Source: Pseudohongiella acticola (lineage in GTDB: Bacteria > Pseudomonadota > Gammaproteobacteria > Pseudomonadales > Pseudohongiellaceae). Taken from it: a stretch of 64,000 nucleotides of DNA. Shown here in pieces: positions 17,736 through 25,652 of the stretch. Both the position numbers and the translations under genes were made by a program. The notes under the pieces are model-generated. The model saw only the letters and a list, made by a program, of their open reading frames with translations. It ran no database searches and was not told the DNA's origin. Within the stretch, counting starts at the first letter, position 1; each line of letters opens with the position of its first letter. The stretch lies in NCBI RefSeq assembly GCF_001758195.1, contig NZ_MASR01000001.1:1612001-1676000 (forward strand), written 5' to 3'.

Positions 17736-18273
17736 CGCAAGCCCCTACATAAGCGAATCCGGACGGAGAAAAACACACCGACATGGCCGGGTCATTGTTG
17801 ATGCACAGACGCGCGCCAGTGCTGACATCCTCAGGAAACCCGGGGGCGCCGGTGACGCCGCCATCAAGCAAGTCACCCAGTTCATTGTAATTAAGCACCA
17901 TCGGCGTTGCCAGTGACACCACCGATCCGCCACCCACCACATCGCAGCTTGCCAGCTGATTCACATCACCGGAAGGAATGACTTCCGCCAAATCGGTATT
18001 GATGGTTTCCACGACGCCGGTTTCGTCTTCAATGCGGAATTGCAGGCTGTTGCCGATTGGCTGTATATGCAGGCTGACATCAGTTCGCCCGATGGCTTTC
18101 TGCTGGGCGGAGCGTGCAATCGACACAAGTTGATCACGCGCGATAATGGCATTGTAGGTGTCGCTGCGCAGAGTTCGAGTCATGGCAACAGCGGCGACAA
18201 TGCCGATGACAAAGATCACAATGACCAACTCAATAACGGAAAAGCCGTCAGACTGTGTTTTATGATTGGGCAT
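17728..18273 (-). CDS. mshC: MSHA minor pilin MshC
   Basis: 181 residues. Prepilin leader and helix SDG-FSVIELVIVIFVIGI with Glu5, followed by a GspH/FimT-like domain with cysteines near the C-terminus. The ATG at 18273 has GGAG nine bases upstream. It is the first gene after the terminator that follows mshA, so it and the following minor pilin genes are either read through at reduced level or have their own promoter in 18280-18336. Confidence 0.87.
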   Translation of the reverse strand: MPNHKTQSDGFSVIELVIVIFVIGIVAAVAMTRTLRSDTYNAIIARDQLVSIARSAQQKAIGRTDVSLHIQPIGNSLQFRIEDETGVVETINTDLAEVIPSGDVNQLASCDVVGGGSVVSLATPMVLNYNELGDLLDGGVTGAPGFPEDVSTGARLCINNDPAMSVCFSPSGFAYVGACVE

Positions 18274-18336
18274 CAACAAGCTCCTGCCTGAGATTGCGAT
18301 AACAGCACAATTACCGGGCTATTTGCAATCTGTAGC

Positions 18337-18371
18337 AAAAAAAACGGGCGCCTTATGACGCCCGTTTTTTT
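18337..18371. terminator. Bidirectional intrinsic terminator after mshA
   Basis: A perfect GC-rich stem (arms 18339-18350 and 18359-18370, eight-base loop) flanked by A and T runs on both sides. On the minus strand it lies about 50 bases past the mshA stop and before mshC. It should make the major pilin transcript separate from, or much more abundant than, the minor pilin transcript. Confidence 0.88.
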
Positions 18372-18425
18372 ATTTCCGTAGTCATACCAGTTTAACTGAC
18401 ATGATCTTGTACGCTATGTCCAGAC

Positions 18426-19241
18426 TTACGGAACCGCAGGGCCGTCGAAAGTAGTCATGGCTGTGTACAGGTCAGCAGCACTGGTGTAGCTCGCTACACG
18501 ACCGTTCCACGGAGAGTACAGGATGAAGCGGTTGTTGTTTTCCGATTCCGCTGAGTACGCATATATGCAGGCAGGCGCGTTTTGCTGGTGGTTACGGGCT
18601 GCGCCAGATGCATTCGCGGCGACACCAACGTCAGAGTTATTCTGAAAGCCAGTGTTTACCTGAACGTTGGTACGAACGAAAGCCTGGAAGTCTGCAGCGC
18701 TAGCTGTTTGGGCCGTTTCTACGGCAGTTCTGACCGCTGCTGCATCGCCTGAAGCATCCAGAGTAGCTGTAGCAGCTGCAATCGTGGGAGCACCTGTCTG
18801 CAAAATACCGCTGAACACAGCTACACAGTCATCTGAATCGTAAGCCGCCAGCGTGGCAACCGTTTCAGTTGCATACGGGTAACCGCTCGCACGGCCTGAA
18901 AATGCGGTTTGCTGTACATATACAGAAGCGGTAGGGGCCGCAGTGGCTGCTGTATAGTTAGCAGAGTCCGCTGCAAATCCTGGCGCTACCAGCAGGCCAT
19001 CGTATGAAGCCAGTGACGTATCAGTTGACGGCTGGCCGCGGGCAACCCACTCAGCACGATACAAAGCCGTACCCGTGGTGAAACCACCGGCCGTTGCTTC
19101 AAACGCAGAATCGTGCGCCTGGGTTGTTACATCAATAAATCGTGGCAGTGCTGTGGCTGCCAGGATGCCCAACAGCAGAATCACGACCACCAGCTCGATG
19201 ATAGTGAAACCCTGTTGCTTGTTCACTCGTTGCATTTGCAT
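18426..19241 (-). CDS. mshA: Major MSHA pilin MshA
   Basis: 271 residues, longer than the roughly 170-180 usual for MshA. Leader cleavage is predicted after Gly11 (KQQG-FTIIELVVV), with Glu5 of the mature pilin and the ATALPRFIDV helix end typical of MshA/MshB. Two cysteines, Cys139 and Cys225, probably form the C-terminal disulfide loop. Residues about 150-220 between them are rich in Ala, Thr and Ser and account for much of the extra length. A strong ribosome site (AAAGGAG, seven bases before ATG) and a following terminator fit a highly expressed subunit. Only one MshA/MshB-type gene is present. Confidence 0.88.
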   Translation of the reverse strand: MQMQRVNKQQGFTIIELVVVILLLGILAATALPRFIDVTTQAHDSAFEATAGGFTTGTALYRAEWVARGQPSTDTSLASYDGLLVAPGFAADSANYTAATAAPTASVYVQQTAFSGRASGYPYATETVATLAAYDSDDCVAVFSGILQTGAPTIAAATATLDASGDAAAVRTAVETAQTASAADFQAFVRTNVQVNTGFQNNSDVGVAANASGAARNHQQNAPACIYAYSAESENNNRFILYSPWNGRVASYTSAADLYTAMTTFDGPAVP

Positions 19242-19597
19242 GTTGTTGCTCCTTTGATCGTAGATCCCGTCTTAGCCGGGCATTCGATACTTCTATCACT
19301 ACTTCGTTAATACGCCGGCAGATGCCGACAGATTTGGTTTAGAGAACCCGAGCTAATCTTTGCTCGTCATCAACTTAACAATCGTACTTAAACCAGGTTT
19401 GCTCTAGCTGGCGATCATGCTAACAGCAGTCCTGGTGCATCGCTATGCTGAAACCGCCTAATCATCCCTAAATTGGCCATATCAGGGTGTTTTTGCCTCG
19501 TTTTGCCCCAAATTCGCTGACAAAGCACATTTTTATCCATATTTTATATTTATATTTCAATGACCTATGTCGCTTTGTGCCCGGTTTTTACCCACCC
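19242..19597 (-). promoter_or_regulatory. mshA: Long leader/promoter region of mshA
   Basis: 356 bases without a gene, the longest gap inside the pilus locus, directly upstream of the major pilin gene. It should hold the mshA promoter and an untranslated leader. I saw only weak sigma-70-like pairs and no sigma-54 -24/-12 element. The ribosome site AAAGGAG is at about 19249-19255. Confidence 0.6.
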
Positions 19598-20245
19598 CTA
19601 CTGGGTACTTGTCAGACCTTCCAGAGACTGCGGGATCTCTGCTTGCGACTGCGCATCAGCCCGTGTTTCTGCTATTGCATCCATATCCAGCGGTACCCGG
19701 CGCCACTGGTAGGGCACTACAGGTGCCAGTGTCAGGCCCTGCCAGCCTTCGCCGGGCGCCGCATCTTCAGCCCGCAGACTACTGATCCGGAAGCGTATCT
19801 GGTCGCTTGGCTGGTTGCCATTGTCACCGACGGCGTAAAGATTCTGTGTGTTTTCAGCCAGATAAACCAGTTCTCCACGGCCAGTATCAAAATACCAGAC
19901 GCGCCGGGGCATGGTGCGTGGCTCCACAATGGCAAACTCACCGACATAGTTGCTGGGCGCTTCCAGCATCAGGTCCATCGGATTGCTGCCTTCCAGCGAA
20001 TCGGTACGTCCACTCCAGTTGCCACGGGCAATCATGTCAATCATCTGCAGGTTCACACCGGCTTTCAGTTGCGCCAACACCGCAGTAAAATTGGCGCGTT
20101 CCGCCTCACCGGGGAAGTCCCGGTAGCGGTTGATGACCGTGGCAAACAGGATGGAGGACACCAGCAGGTATACCACCAGCTCAAACAGTGAGAATCCTGT
20201 CTGCCGTGCATTACCTGGCCCTTTGCTGCCATTGCTCTTGTTCAT
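19598..20245 (-). CDS. mshF: Prepilin-like protein at the mshF position
   Basis: 215 residues. The N-terminus RQTG-FSLFELVVYLLV is a genuine class III prepilin signal with Glu5 and a hydrophobic helix; the rest is a soluble domain of unknown type. It lies between mshG and mshA, where Vibrio-type loci have mshF and mshB. It may therefore correspond to either one, or be a merged substitute, since no separate mshB is present. Spacing to mshG is 18 bases, so it is part of the assembly-gene operon. The name is positional. Confidence 0.7.
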   Translation of the reverse strand: MNKSNGSKGPGNARQTGFSLFELVVYLLVSSILFATVINRYRDFPGEAERANFTAVLAQLKAGVNLQMIDMIARGNWSGRTDSLEGSNPMDLMLEAPSNYVGEFAIVEPRTMPRRVWYFDTGRGELVYLAENTQNLYAVGDNGNQPSDQIRFRISSLRAEDAAPGEGWQGLTLAPVVPYQWRRVPLDMDAIAETRADAQSQAEIPQSLEGLTSTQ

Positions 20246-20263
20246 AAATCCGCCTTGACCGTG

Positions 20264-21565
20264 TCAGTTGTTTACCGCGCTGCTGAGATCCCAGATGGGC
20301 AGGAACACACCCAGCGCCAGAACCAGTACCATGCCGGCAATAAACATGATCAGTATGGGTTCGATAACTTCACCAAGACGCTTGAGATCATACTCAACCT
20401 CGGCGTCATAAAAATCTGCCACTTCTTCCAATAGCTGGTCAATTGTGCCGCTTTCCTCGCCAACCGCAATCATCTGCAGCACCAGCGGCGAAAACATGTC
20501 TGCCGCTACGGCTGTGTTGTACAACGATTCACCGCGCGAGATACCATCGCGCATTCTCAGCACCCGACCGGCGACGAACTTGTTGCCCACAGCCCCCGCA
20601 ACAACGCCCATACCATGCACAATCGGCACACCGGCTTTCATGATCATTGAGAATGTACGTGAAAAGCGTGCCAACGCGATGCGTTTAAACACAGGCCCTG
20701 CCAGCGGAAGTTTCATTTTCTGATGATCCCAGATCAGGCGTCCGCGCCGACTTCGCACCCACACCTTGAAACCAACGATGATGGCCACCGTTGCGCCCAG
20801 CAGAAATTGCCACCACTGCACGACAAAATCCGATATTCCTATCAGGATTCGCGTTTCCAGCGGCAATTCAGCCCCCAGACGGGCAAAGGTTTCCGAAAAC
20901 GCCGGAATCACAAAGTAGGTGATGATGGCCAGCGCCACCGCAATGGTTATCACCACAAAGGTCGGGTAACGGGTAGCGCTCTTGACCTGTTTGCGCGTGT
21001 TCTTTTCCAGTTCCAGGTAGCGACTGATCTGCTCAAAGGCCAGATCGAGCCGACCGGTGTTCTCGCCGACATCTACCAGTGACAGGAACAGTGGCGAAAA
21101 TACCTTGGGGTGATGTCCAAGCGCCGTGGACAAACTCTGGCCGGATTCCAGGCTGGCCAGCACTTCCGTCATCAACTGTTTGAAGCGGGGGTTTTTCATG
21201 GAGCCCATCAGCCCCGTCAGGGCACGGTCCAGAGGCAGACCGGCTTTGGTCAGGCTTTGCATCTGGCGACTGAAAATGATCAGTTCGGTAATATCGATTT
21301 TTTTTCGCAGCAACACTTCATTGATCTGCTGCATTGCGCTCTGTTCGGGTTGATTGCCTGGCCGTTTGCGTGTTGCAGGCCTCGGGCCTGCCGCCTCCGG
21401 AGGCGTGACAATGCGACCACGACTCGCCCGACCCGCTTTGATATCAATGGGTGTCATGCCCTGACCCAGCAGTTCGCCCGCCGCGTCATCCAGCGTTGCA
21501 GCATCAACTGCGCCAGAAATCAGCGCACCGCTGGCGTTTCTGGCTTTGTACTGGAACATGGGCAT
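20264..21565 (-). CDS. mshG: MSHA inner-membrane platform protein MshG (PilC/GspF family)
   Basis: 433 residues. The N-terminal MPMFQYKARNASG opening and two GspF repeats with membrane segments near 210-260 and 400-425 are those of the PilC/GspF platform. It anchors the pilus motor in the inner membrane and couples MshE to pilin insertion. Residues 35-100 are a basic, Pro/Arg-rich cytoplasmic linker. It starts three bases after the mshE stop. Confidence 0.93.
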   Translation of the reverse strand: MPMFQYKARNASGALISGAVDAATLDDAAGELLGQGMTPIDIKAGRASRGRIVTPPEAAGPRPATRKRPGNQPEQSAMQQINEVLLRKKIDITELIIFSRQMQSLTKAGLPLDRALTGLMGSMKNPRFKQLMTEVLASLESGQSLSTALGHHPKVFSPLFLSLVDVGENTGRLDLAFEQISRYLELEKNTRKQVKSATRYPTFVVITIAVALAIITYFVIPAFSETFARLGAELPLETRILIGISDFVVQWWQFLLGATVAIIVGFKVWVRSRRGRLIWDHQKMKLPLAGPVFKRIALARFSRTFSMIMKAGVPIVHGMGVVAGAVGNKFVAGRVLRMRDGISRGESLYNTAVAADMFSPLVLQMIAVGEESGTIDQLLEEVADFYDAEVEYDLKRLGEVIEPILIMFIAGMVLVLALGVFLPIWDLSSAVNN

Positions 21566-21568
21566 GAA

Positions 21569-23356
21569 TTAATTCGCTCCGGGCTGTTCGCCTGTGCCCG
21601 GTTCATTCACCGTCTGCACAGGCTGACTTTCTTCAAGTTTGAAATCACCCTCTTCATCAATCTGTTCAGCTACCCGGTAGACTTCCTCCAGGCTGGTTAC
21701 GCCATTCATGGCTTCCGCCAGCGCACTGACCACCAGCGGCCGATAACCTTTACTTTTGCGCGCCGCTTTTACGAACGCTGAAGAATCAGACCGGCGTAAC
21801 GCATCAGCCATGTCATCATTCAATACCAGTAATTCGAAGACACCAATACGACCCCGGTAACCCGTGTTGTTGCAGCGGTGGCAGCCACTGGCTGCTTTCA
21901 GGGCTATATCACTGGTCTGTCCCGACCCCATGACATGGGCGATCCAGCTTCGCTCGCGGTTGTCCGGCGTGTAATCCACATAACAGTTATCACAGAGCCG
22001 TCGCACCAGTCGCTGCGCCAGTACTGCACGAATCGCGGTGGCCGCCAGGAACCCTTCGGCACCCATATCCACCAGACGCATGGCGCTGGATACTGCGTCA
22101 TTGGTGTGCAGCGTCGACAACACCAGGTGACCGGTCATGGCGGCACGCAGCGCAATCTCGGCGGTTTCCTGGTCCCGGATCTCACCGACAAGCAGAATGT
22201 CCGGATCCTGACGCAGAGCAGCGCGCAGAACCTTGGCAAAACTCAAGCCGATCTTGGGGTTGATTTGAACCTGATTGATCCGACTGAGGCGATATTCCAC
22301 CGGATCCTCGACGGTAATGATCTTTTTGCCAACATCATTGAGCTCCTGCAGAGCGCCATACAATGTCGTGGTTTTACCAGAGCCCGTAGGACCGGTGACC
22401 AGAATCAGGCCATGCGGCATGTGCACAAGTTTGCGGAACTGCTCCAGCATTTCGCCGTGCATGCCCACGTTATCCAGATCAGCAGCACCATCCGTCTGAT
22501 CCAGCAGACGCATTACCACCGACTCGCCATGCTCCACTGGCATGGTCGACAGACGCACATCAATGCGGCGCTCCTTCACCTTCAGGCTGAAACGGCCATC
22601 CTGAGGCAGGCGTTTTTCGGAAATATCCAGCCCTGACATCAACTTCAGACGCAGAACCAGCGCGGGTGCAATGCGTCGCTCCTTCACCACCTGCTCCTGC
22701 AGCACCCCGTCTATGCGTTGCCGGATGCGCAAAACCTGCTCATCGGGTTCGATATGAATATCGGAGGCCCGGATCTGCACGGCATCCTGAAACAGTGATT
22801 GCAGGAGTTTTACCACCGGTGCATCACTGTCGTCGGACGAAGGTGCCAGCGACGCCAGGTCGAATTGGCCGTCAGTCAGTTCATCATCAAGCTGTTCGGC
22901 AAATCCGGCAATTTCGTCGGTCCGCCGATAGACCAGGTCCAACGTGGCAAGTAATTCACTTTCACGCACAACAGCCTGATCGATGGGCTGCTGCAACATG
23001 CGCTCAAGCGCATCAAACGCGTAGATGTCGGTCGGATCGGCCATGCCCACCAGCAGCGCACCGCCTTTCTCCGACAGGACAATGGCGCGAAAGCGGCGGG
23101 CGTGGGTTTCAGATAGTTTTTGCACCGCCAGTGCATCAAAGCGGTAACGGCGAAGATCAACAAACGGGATGTTCAATTGTTCGGACAGGAAACCCAGAAA
23201 GTTGTCTTCCTGCACAAATCCCAGGTTGATAAGCGTCCGCCCCAGGCGCAGCCCGGTTGATTTCTGCTTGACCAGCGCCTGCTGCAGCTGATCCTCACTG
23301 ATCACACCGTTTTGCACCAACAGGTCGCCAATGCGGATTTTCTGTTTGATCGCCAT
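21569..23356 (-). CDS. mshE: MSHA extension ATPase MshE with c-di-GMP-binding domain
   Basis: 595 residues. Two consecutive 24-residue MshEN motifs lie at 8-31 and 37-60; the second has the canonical RLG opening and both have LxxxL and a final Gln. In V. cholerae MshE these bind c-di-GMP and switch on pilus extension. The GspE motor domain has Walker A GPTGSGKTT at 321-329, Walker B ILLVGE at 386-391, HLVLSTLHTND, and a CxxC...CxxC zinc tetrad near 450-490. The C-terminus carries an acidic tail of about 40 residues. Part of the tightly packed mshN-E-G operon. Confidence 0.95.
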   Translation of the reverse strand: MAIKQKIRIGDLLVQNGVISEDQLQQALVKQKSTGLRLGRTLINLGFVQEDNFLGFLSEQLNIPFVDLRRYRFDALAVQKLSETHARRFRAIVLSEKGGALLVGMADPTDIYAFDALERMLQQPIDQAVVRESELLATLDLVYRRTDEIAGFAEQLDDELTDGQFDLASLAPSSDDSDAPVVKLLQSLFQDAVQIRASDIHIEPDEQVLRIRQRIDGVLQEQVVKERRIAPALVLRLKLMSGLDISEKRLPQDGRFSLKVKERRIDVRLSTMPVEHGESVVMRLLDQTDGAADLDNVGMHGEMLEQFRKLVHMPHGLILVTGPTGSGKTTTLYGALQELNDVGKKIITVEDPVEYRLSRINQVQINPKIGLSFAKVLRAALRQDPDILLVGEIRDQETAEIALRAAMTGHLVLSTLHTNDAVSSAMRLVDMGAEGFLAATAIRAVLAQRLVRRLCDNCYVDYTPDNRERSWIAHVMGSGQTSDIALKAASGCHRCNNTGYRGRIGVFELLVLNDDMADALRRSDSSAFVKAARKSKGYRPLVVSALAEAMNGVTSLEEVYRVAEQIDEEGDFKLEESQPVQTVNEPGTGEQPGAN

Positions 23357-23368
23357 GTGTGGCTCCGT

Positions 23369-24670
23369 TCAGTTCAGGCCGGCGGCCTGGCGCAAGGCCT
23401 GCAGTCTCTGCTGGCTGTTCTGCCGCAGGTTGGCACTCAGCTCGCCAGAGCGCAGCGCGCGTTCGTAAGCGTTCGCCGCCTCCGAGGTGCGCCCCTGTGC
23501 ATCCATGGAAGCGCCCAGACCGTACCACCAGCGCCCTACCGTCTCGTCATGCTGCAGCAGCATCTGATAGCTGACAACGGCACTGTCAAATCGTTGCGAT
23601 GACAGATTGGCTGTCGCCAGCAGGTCGTGATATTCCGGGTCGGCACTGACCGACGGTGCGCTGTTATTCAGCAGTGCCAAAGCGTCTTCGGCACTGCCCT
23701 GACCCAGTAACAACCGTGCTTTGATCTTGCGATAACCGTGAAAACGGGGCGCAATCGCCAGACCCATATCCACAACCTGCAGTGCCCGTTCATTTTCACC
23801 CTGCTGGATCAACAGTTTCGCCAGCGTTTCTCGCGATCGATGTGCCTCGGCGTTTTCGAAAGTGAAGCTGTCCAGTGTCTGCAACGCGCTCAGACGCTGA
23901 CCACTGCTCCACTGTTCCAATGCCAGTTGTACCTGTTGCCGGTCGCTGTCTTCGAAACTCATGGCGCGCGGACTCCGCGAACTGCTGCCGCCCGCCGTCA
24001 ATGGTGCGGCTGTCGATGATGTCACGTCCGGCTGCAGGGACACAGGTGCCGCCTGCGTGTCCTGCGAGAGCGTGCGTGTTGCCGTCTGAGCTGTCGCCGG
24101 TGCGGTGTCAACTGACCAGTCCTGAGGCTGCCAGTCGGTTTCAACCGGCGCAGAAGGGATTGATTGCGCTTGAGCCTGCTCGCGCAGCGCCTGATTCTGC
24201 TGTTCCAGTCGCGCCAATCTCGCTTCCAGTTCAGACAGCGCCGCTGTGTCCTGAACAGCGACGGCAGCTGTTGTAGCTGTTGGACGTGCCTGGGACTCGC
24301 CCGGGGTCAATGCTACCGCTGCGGTGCTGTCAGGCGCCGGGGCTGTTGTGGTAGTTGCTGTACGGGCAGGTGCTGTGCTGGCAGTTGCAGTTCTGTCGGC
24401 CGCAACCATCGTTTCGGTCGCTTCCTCGTTAGGCGTGATTTGCACGGGTGCCAGCGAACCACTACTGCCGTCCTGCGTTACCATCAGGAAAACAATCACT
24501 GCCAGTGTCAACACGCCCACTGATGCCACCAGCGCAACAATCTTAGCGCGCGAGCTGCGTATCGACGCCCCCTCTGTGGCAGGCACCAGTTTTTCCGAGC
24601 CGAGACCTCGGGTCGGCGCTTCACGTCGGCGCACATCCAGGTCCCGCAACATGTCATTAACCAGGCTCAT
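23369..24670 (-). CDS. mshN: MSHA biogenesis protein MshN (TPR protein)
   Basis: 433 residues. It begins with the MshN-typical MSLVNDMLRDLDVRR, has one membrane helix at about 43-65, a long Ala/Thr/Pro- and Gln-rich linker (about 70-240) with a short coiled coil, and C-terminal TPR repeats (about 260-425). This is the PilF-like helper of the MSHA system, probably anchored in the inner membrane with the TPRs in the periplasm. It lies 12 bases before mshE. Confidence 0.88.
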   Translation of the reverse strand: MSLVNDMLRDLDVRRREAPTRGLGSEKLVPATEGASIRSSRAKIVALVASVGVLTLAVIVFLMVTQDGSSGSLAPVQITPNEEATETMVAADRTATASTAPARTATTTTAPAPDSTAAVALTPGESQARPTATTAAVAVQDTAALSELEARLARLEQQNQALREQAQAQSIPSAPVETDWQPQDWSVDTAPATAQTATRTLSQDTQAAPVSLQPDVTSSTAAPLTAGGSSSRSPRAMSFEDSDRQQVQLALEQWSSGQRLSALQTLDSFTFENAEAHRSRETLAKLLIQQGENERALQVVDMGLAIAPRFHGYRKIKARLLLGQGSAEDALALLNNSAPSVSADPEYHDLLATANLSSQRFDSAVVSYQMLLQHDETVGRWWYGLGASMDAQGRTSEAANAYERALRSGELSANLRQNSQQRLQALRQAAGLN

Positions 24671-24713
24671 AGATATCCAATTTCCTGTTCGCTATGGTAA
24701 CCACAGCGAAAAC

Positions 24714-25634
24714 TCATCGCAGGTAATAACCCACCAGATAAACAATTAATGCAACACAACCTGCGGCCATCACGGCGCTGGCGGCGGCATATTGCCTGAC
24801 ACCGCCCTGAGGCAGGCTGACTCCTTCGGTGTCTTCAATCGCTTTACGCATGTGTTCGCGATCGACCACGCGCTCACCTCGACCAAACGCAACCATCAGG
24901 GCCTTGTGACAAAGAATATTGACGATTCGTGGTGTGCCGTTGCTGGCATTAAACACGTCATCGAGGGCCTTGCCAGTAAATACCGAAGGCCCGTTGTATC
25001 CCGCAGTGGCAAGCCGGTGCGAAACATACCGCTCAAGCCCTTCCCGGTCGAGCGATTCCAGACGGTAGGAGAACGTGATCCGCTGCAGCAATTGTCGCAG
25101 TGATTTCTCTCGCAACATCTCGTCCAGTTCTGGTTGCGCAAACAGCACCACCTGAAAAAGCTTGGTCTGTTCCGTTTCCAGATTGGTCAGCAGCCGCAAT
25201 GCCTCCAGCGTCTTTTCTGGCATGGCGTGGGCTTCATCAATAAAAAGAATCACCTGACGCCCTTCTGCTGAGTAGTTCATCAGGACTTTGGTAATTTTCT
25301 TGAGCAGACTGTGATGCCCGATATCGGAATCCGCTTCCAGTCCCAGCTCTTCGGCGAATGCAAGGAACAGCCCTTTGGGGCTAAGCACTGGATTTGCTAT
25401 ATAGGCAGTGACATAGGTGTCCGGATTCTCTTCCAGCGTATTTAGCACTTTGCGGCACAACATGGTTTTGCCCGTACCGACTTCGCCCACAACCTTGATA
25501 AATCCTTCCCGGTTGGACACGGAAACCATAAGCATATTGTATGCCTTATGGTAGCTGGCCATGTTCAGAAAGAACTCGGTATTCGGCGTCAGCGAAAACG
25601 GCAGTTCCTTGATGGCAAAGTGCTCTAGATACAT
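24714..25634 (-). CDS. mshM: MSHA-associated AAA ATPase MshM (ExeA-like)
   Basis: 306 residues. The opening MYLEHFAIKELPFSLTPNTE is shared by ExeA/GspA-family ATPases. Walker A is GEVGTGKT at 50-57 and Walker B is VILFIDEAHAM. A single C-terminal helix at about 284-304 probably anchors it to the inner membrane. In the ExeA model such ATPases help place the secretin through peptidoglycan; here the partner would be MshL, encoded 18 bases upstream. Confidence 0.92.
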   Translation of the reverse strand: MYLEHFAIKELPFSLTPNTEFFLNMASYHKAYNMLMVSVSNREGFIKVVGEVGTGKTMLCRKVLNTLEENPDTYVTAYIANPVLSPKGLFLAFAEELGLEADSDIGHHSLLKKITKVLMNYSAEGRQVILFIDEAHAMPEKTLEALRLLTNLETEQTKLFQVVLFAQPELDEMLREKSLRQLLQRITFSYRLESLDREGLERYVSHRLATAGYNGPSVFTGKALDDVFNASNGTPRIVNILCHKALMVAFGRGERVVDREHMRKAIEDTEGVSLPQGGVRQYAAASAVMAAGCVALIVYLVGYYLR

Positions 25635-25652
25635 CGCACTGTCCTGTGCTGG

